A stretch of 25,769 nt of DNA from Bacillota bacterium (GTDB taxonomy: Bacteria > Bacillota > Clostridia > Lachnospirales > Lachnospiraceae). Shown here in pieces: positions 22,768 through 25,769 of the stretch. The stretch covers positions 1 through 25,769 of the forward strand of contig JAEZKD010000043.1 of assembly GCA_023415655.1 (NCBI GenBank), given 5' to 3'. Position numbers and translations under genes: made by a program. Under the pieces are notes generated by a model. The model was not told the origin of the DNA and ran no database searches. It saw nothing but the letters and a program-made list of their open reading frames with translations. Each line of letters opens with the position of its first letter. The first letter of the stretch is position 1.

Positions 22768-23526
22768 ATGAGCAATATCATATTGAAAACGAAAGACTTA
22801 AACAAAAGTTTCAAATCAGGAACGCAGGAGCAACAGGTACTAAAAAATCTGGATATTGAATTTTATGAGGGGGATTTTACTGTTATTATGGGTTCATCGG
22901 GTGCTGGTAAATCGACCTTACTTTATGCATTATCCGGTATGGATAAACCTACAAGTGGATATATCCGTTTTTTTGATGCAGATATTGCAAACTTGAATAA
23001 TGATAAGCTAGCTGTTTTTCGTAGAAAAAACTGTGGCTTTGTTTTTCAGCAGATGTTCTTGCTTGATAATATGAGTATTTTGGATAATATTTTAGCTAGT
23101 GGTTATTTAACTAGTGGTGATAAAAAATCAATTGTTGAAAGTGCAAAAGAACTATTACAAAAGGTTGGTTTAACTGAAATGATATGGAGAAAGTTTCCGA
23201 CTCAGCTTTCAGGCGGAGAAAATCAACGTGCTGCGATTGTTCGTGCTTTGATCAACAAGCCTAGAGTTGTATTTGCAGATGAACCAACAGGAGCCTTGAA
23301 CTCAGTAGCGGGAAAATCAGTCCTTGATGTTTTAAGTGATATTAACAAAGAAGGTCAAAACATTATTATGGTTACGCATGATTTACGTTCTGCAAGACGT
23401 GGAAACCGAATTCTTTATCTTAAAGATGGTGTGATTGGTGGCGAATGTAACTTAGGAAAGTACGTGAGTGGGGATAAGCAACGACACGAAAAGCTTCAAT
23501 CCTTCCTTTTGGAAATGGGGTGGTAA
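22768..23526 (+). CDS. ABC transporter ATPase (MacB/FtsE-like)
   Basis: 252 residues with AGGAGG five bases before the ATG. Walker A is 'GSSGAGKST' (42-50), the Q-loop 'FVFQQMFLLD', signature 'LSGGENQR' from about 147, and Walker B 'VVFADEPTGALNS' with Asp171 and Glu172, then the H-loop His in 'VTHDLRSARRG'. The D-loop reads ALN where most relatives have ALD; I believe this is a recurring variant in clostridial FtsX-type systems rather than damage. The permease start is one base after the stop. It powers a partner with FtsX domains, the class used for peptide or lipoprotein transport and for mechanotransmission. No two-component genes are seen on this side, so regulation and substrate are open. 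Confidence 0.94.
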   Translation: MSNIILKTKDLNKSFKSGTQEQQVLKNLDIEFYEGDFTVIMGSSGAGKSTLLYALSGMDKPTSGYIRFFDADIANLNNDKLAVFRRKNCGFVFQQMFLLDNMSILDNILASGYLTSGDKKSIVESAKELLQKVGLTEMIWRKFPTQLSGGENQRAAIVRALINKPRVVFADEPTGALNSVAGKSVLDVLSDINKEGQNIIMVTHDLRSARRGNRILYLKDGVIGGECNLGKYVSGDKQRHEKLQSFLLEMGW

Positions 23527-23527
23527 T

Positions 23528-25769
23528 GTGAAAAAATTATGGTTGCTTGCTACTGCAAATATAAGAAAAACAAAATCAGCCTCAACTACTTTGATTATTA
23601 TGTTTATCATCGCAGCACTTCTTTTAAATACAGGACTCTTGGTTGTGTTTAACTATGGTAATTTTTATAGTGGACTGAAATCGGAGCTAAATACCTCCGA
23701 TGCTTACTTTGCGCTACCAGATAAGCTCTATACAGAAGAAGTAAAATCCTATCTTACTCATAATGAGCATGTGAAGCAAGTACAAGTAAATGAAGGACTT
23801 TTACTTGATGCTGGTATTATATCTAAGGGGGAAGAAAAACAGTTCCCTATCATGTTTACCGATATGGATGAAACTAGGGAAATAAGTAAGTGGAAATTTG
23901 TTGGTGAACATTTACCAGCAGAAGATTTGTCTGTGTATGTTCCAGATATTTTTAAGGCAGTGAGTGGTTATCAACTGAATGACAAAATGGAGATAAAATA
24001 CAAAGATCGAGTTACCAAGGAAGAAAAAGTTCTTTCATTTACAGTAAAAGGATATACGGAGGACATGTACTTTAGTTCAAAAGACACTGGTTACATCAGT
24101 TTTTACGTGCCAAGTGCTACCTATCAAGAGTTGAAGGATACATTAAGTCAACAAGAAGCTTTGATTCATATCGTATATACCAATCTTGATGATGTGAAGA
24201 ACACATCAGCCATTGAAAGTGGGATTCGTGAAATACTGAATTTAAGTTCAGCTTCTTTAATGGCAGCTGATCCATCTACTATGCTAATAGCGATTGATAA
24301 TGAGTTGATTGAACTATCACGTTGTATGATGGCAAGTATGATATCTGCAATGATGGTTATGTTTTCTTTGATTATCGTAATTGTCTGCTTATTAGTTGTT
24401 CGATTTCGAATTGTTAATAGTATGGAAGAGGATACTATGAAAATTGGGTCTTTGAAATCGGTTGGTTATACCAGTCGACAAATTATTTTGTCTCTGTTAT
24501 TACAGTTTTCCTCGTTAGCTGCGATTGGTAGTCTTATTGGTTGTCTTCTTTCTTATCCTCTTCTTCCTGCAGTCTCGGCTGTTTTTGAGCAACAATCAGG
24601 GCTTAAATGGGAACAAGGATTTGATGGCATCATTACGGGAGGAGCGTTTATATTTTTACTTCTAATTGTTATGTTCATTGCATTGATCGCGGCCCGTCAT
24701 ATTAACAAGCTAAATCCAATCAATGCATTACGTGGAGAAACCATTGCCCATAAATATAAGAAAAATCATGTGCAGCTAGAGAATGCAGTTGGAAGACTAC
24801 CATTTATACTTGCTTTAAAGTCTATGATGCAAAGCATGAAGCAGAACTTAATGATCATTGTGATTCTTATTGCAGTTGCTTTCTGTGGTACCTTTGGTGT
24901 CATTATGTATTATAATACAACAGTTGACACGAAAGCTTTTTCAGAAATTCCAGGAATGGAAATATGTAATGCAATCGCTGTACTTAATCCAGAAAAGGAT
25001 CAAACAGAAACAGTAAAATTCATCGAATCTATGGATAAGGTTACGAAAGTACAATTTTTTGATGAAGTAAAATTAAGTGTTGAAGGTATGGAGGTTGCTG
25101 CCTATATCATGGATGATTATGATAAGAAAGCGACAAAGTTAGTGTATGAAGGCCGATATCCTAAAAATGAAAATGAAATAACACTTGCAGGTATTTTAGC
25201 GAAACGATTAGAAAAAAATGTAGGTGATACAATCACATTAAGTCATGGTGAGAAAAGCGAACAGTTTAAAGTAGTGGGATTATCGAATGGCTCTCAAATG
25301 GGTGGTCTAAATATCTCGATTCTCACAAAGGATTATAAACGATTAAAGCCAGATTTTAAGCAACAATCCTTGTATATTTACTTGGAAAAAGGTACCGATG
25401 CTGAACAATTTGTTACAACGTTAGAGAGTAAGCTAGATGAGAGTATCTTGCTTACTGCAGTTAATTTTGATAAGGGGATGGAAGAGGGTATGGCGTCTTA
25501 TCAGACAATTGTAGCTGCAATGGGGTTAGCAATGCTTATCATTACTTTACTTGTAGTTTCTTTAGTTTTATACTTCGTTATCAGCTCGTCTGTAATTCGA
25601 AAAAAAAGGGAGCTAGGTATACAAAAAGCAATTGGTTTTACGACTCTTCAATTGATGAACCAGCTTTCTATTAGCTTTACGGTTCCAATTGTAGTTGGTG
25701 TCTTATTAGGAGCTTTGCTGGGAGCAATCTATACCAATCCAATGATGTCACTTGCTATGAGTGGCGCGG
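23528..25769 (+). CDS. ABC transporter permease with FtsX-like domains (3' truncated)
   Basis: The GTG at 23528 begins 'MKKLWLLATANIRKTKSAST' one base after the ATPase stop, with TGGGGTGG upstream as the ribosome site. The frame is open for 747 codons to the window end. Features in order: a first transmembrane helix near residues 18-40, an extracellular domain to about residue 260, three helices around 265-400 ending before 'ARHINKLNPINALRGE' (the usual FtsX tail), a further helix near 440-460, a second external domain to about 655, then helices starting 'MGLAMLIITLLVVSLVLYFV' and the 'RKKRELGIQKAIGFT' loop. This is the two-FtsX-domain layout of large Firmicute permeases. At least one more helix should lie beyond the window. 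Substrate unknown. Confidence 0.92.
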   Translation, partial: MKKLWLLATANIRKTKSASTTLIIMFIIAALLLNTGLLVVFNYGNFYSGLKSELNTSDAYFALPDKLYTEEVKSYLTHNEHVKQVQVNEGLLLDAGIISKGEEKQFPIMFTDMDETREISKWKFVGEHLPAEDLSVYVPDIFKAVSGYQLNDKMEIKYKDRVTKEEKVLSFTVKGYTEDMYFSSKDTGYISFYVPSATYQELKDTLSQQEALIHIVYTNLDDVKNTSAIESGIREILNLSSASLMAADPSTMLIAIDNELIELSRCMMASMISAMMVMFSLIIVIVCLLVVRFRIVNSMEEDTMKIGSLKSVGYTSRQIILSLLLQFSSLAAIGSLIGCLLSYPLLPAVSAVFEQQSGLKWEQGFDGIITGGAFIFLLLIVMFIALIAARHINKLNPINALRGETIAHKYKKNHVQLENAVGRLPFILALKSMMQSMKQNLMIIVILIAVAFCGTFGVIMYYNTTVDTKAFSEIPGMEICNAIAVLNPEKDQTETVKFIESMDKVTKVQFFDEVKLSVEGMEVAAYIMDDYDKKATKLVYEGRYPKNENEITLAGILAKRLEKNVGDTITLSHGEKSEQFKVVGLSNGSQMGGLNISILTKDYKRLKPDFKQQSLYIYLEKGTDAEQFVTTLESKLDESILLTAVNFDKGMEEGMASYQTIVAAMGLAMLIITLLVVSLVLYFVISSSVIRKKRELGIQKAIGFTTLQLMNQLSISFTVPIVVGVLLGALLGAIYTNPMMSLAMSGA

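Overview
The window looks like chromosomal DNA from a low-GC, plant-polysaccharide-degrading Firmicute of the Lachnospiraceae type (Lachnoclostridium/Clostridium phytofermentans-like). This rests on AT-rich codon use, strong AGGAGG ribosome sites, a Bce-type module, a cytosolic GH43 enzyme, very large Pro/Thr-linked secreted proteins and Ig-like (Big_2-type) exoproteins. The species is an inference; no rRNA is present.

Region 1 (1-4421): a Bce-type antimicrobial peptide sensing and resistance module, made of a response regulator (5' cut by the window), an intramembrane-sensing histidine kinase, an ABC ATPase and a large permease. Between the regulatory pair and the transporter pair lies a perfect inverted repeat containing TTACA-CAAA-TGTAA, which fits the known BceR-type operator TNACA-N4-TGTAA. 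Region 2 (4451-8089): an AraC-type regulator divergent from a cytosolic GH43 glycosidase, with two ATATGGCA repeats exactly 21 bp apart in front of the glycosidase promoter, then a convergent S66 (LD-carboxypeptidase/MccF) peptidase. Region 3 (8178-16394): a PadR regulator, a HAAS/DUF4097-like protein whose C-terminal half is built from about 12 'SGD' coils, and a 1977-residue secreted multidomain protein around a PHP (CehA/McbA-type) metal-dependent hydrolase domain, closed by a terminator.

Region 4 (16400-17791): noncoding DNA with two sets of tandem repeats, including three 34-bp-period units, then an XRE-family regulator whose C-terminal half has a glycine at every fifth residue. Region 5 (17905-21582): tRNA-Ser(CGA) with a good promoter, followed by a decayed SPP1-type prophage remnant of about 3.3 kb flanked by a 21-bp copy of the tRNA 3' end. 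It holds broken integrase, portal, minor head and scaffold genes, plus two small cysteine-rich ORFs that look intact. Immediately beyond the right-hand att copy lies a second, related integrase tail, so two related elements probably integrated in tandem and decayed.

Region 6 (21614-25769): a small secreted Ig-like protein on the minus strand with a promoter carrying a 17-bp palindrome, an orphan hairpin terminator, and a second ABC ATPase/FtsX-type permease pair that runs off the window end.

The most distinctive items are the precise operator candidates, the giant PHP exoprotein with its PadR/HAAS neighbours, the Gly-pentad XRE protein and the tandem tRNA-Ser integration site. No wholly new system is demonstrated.
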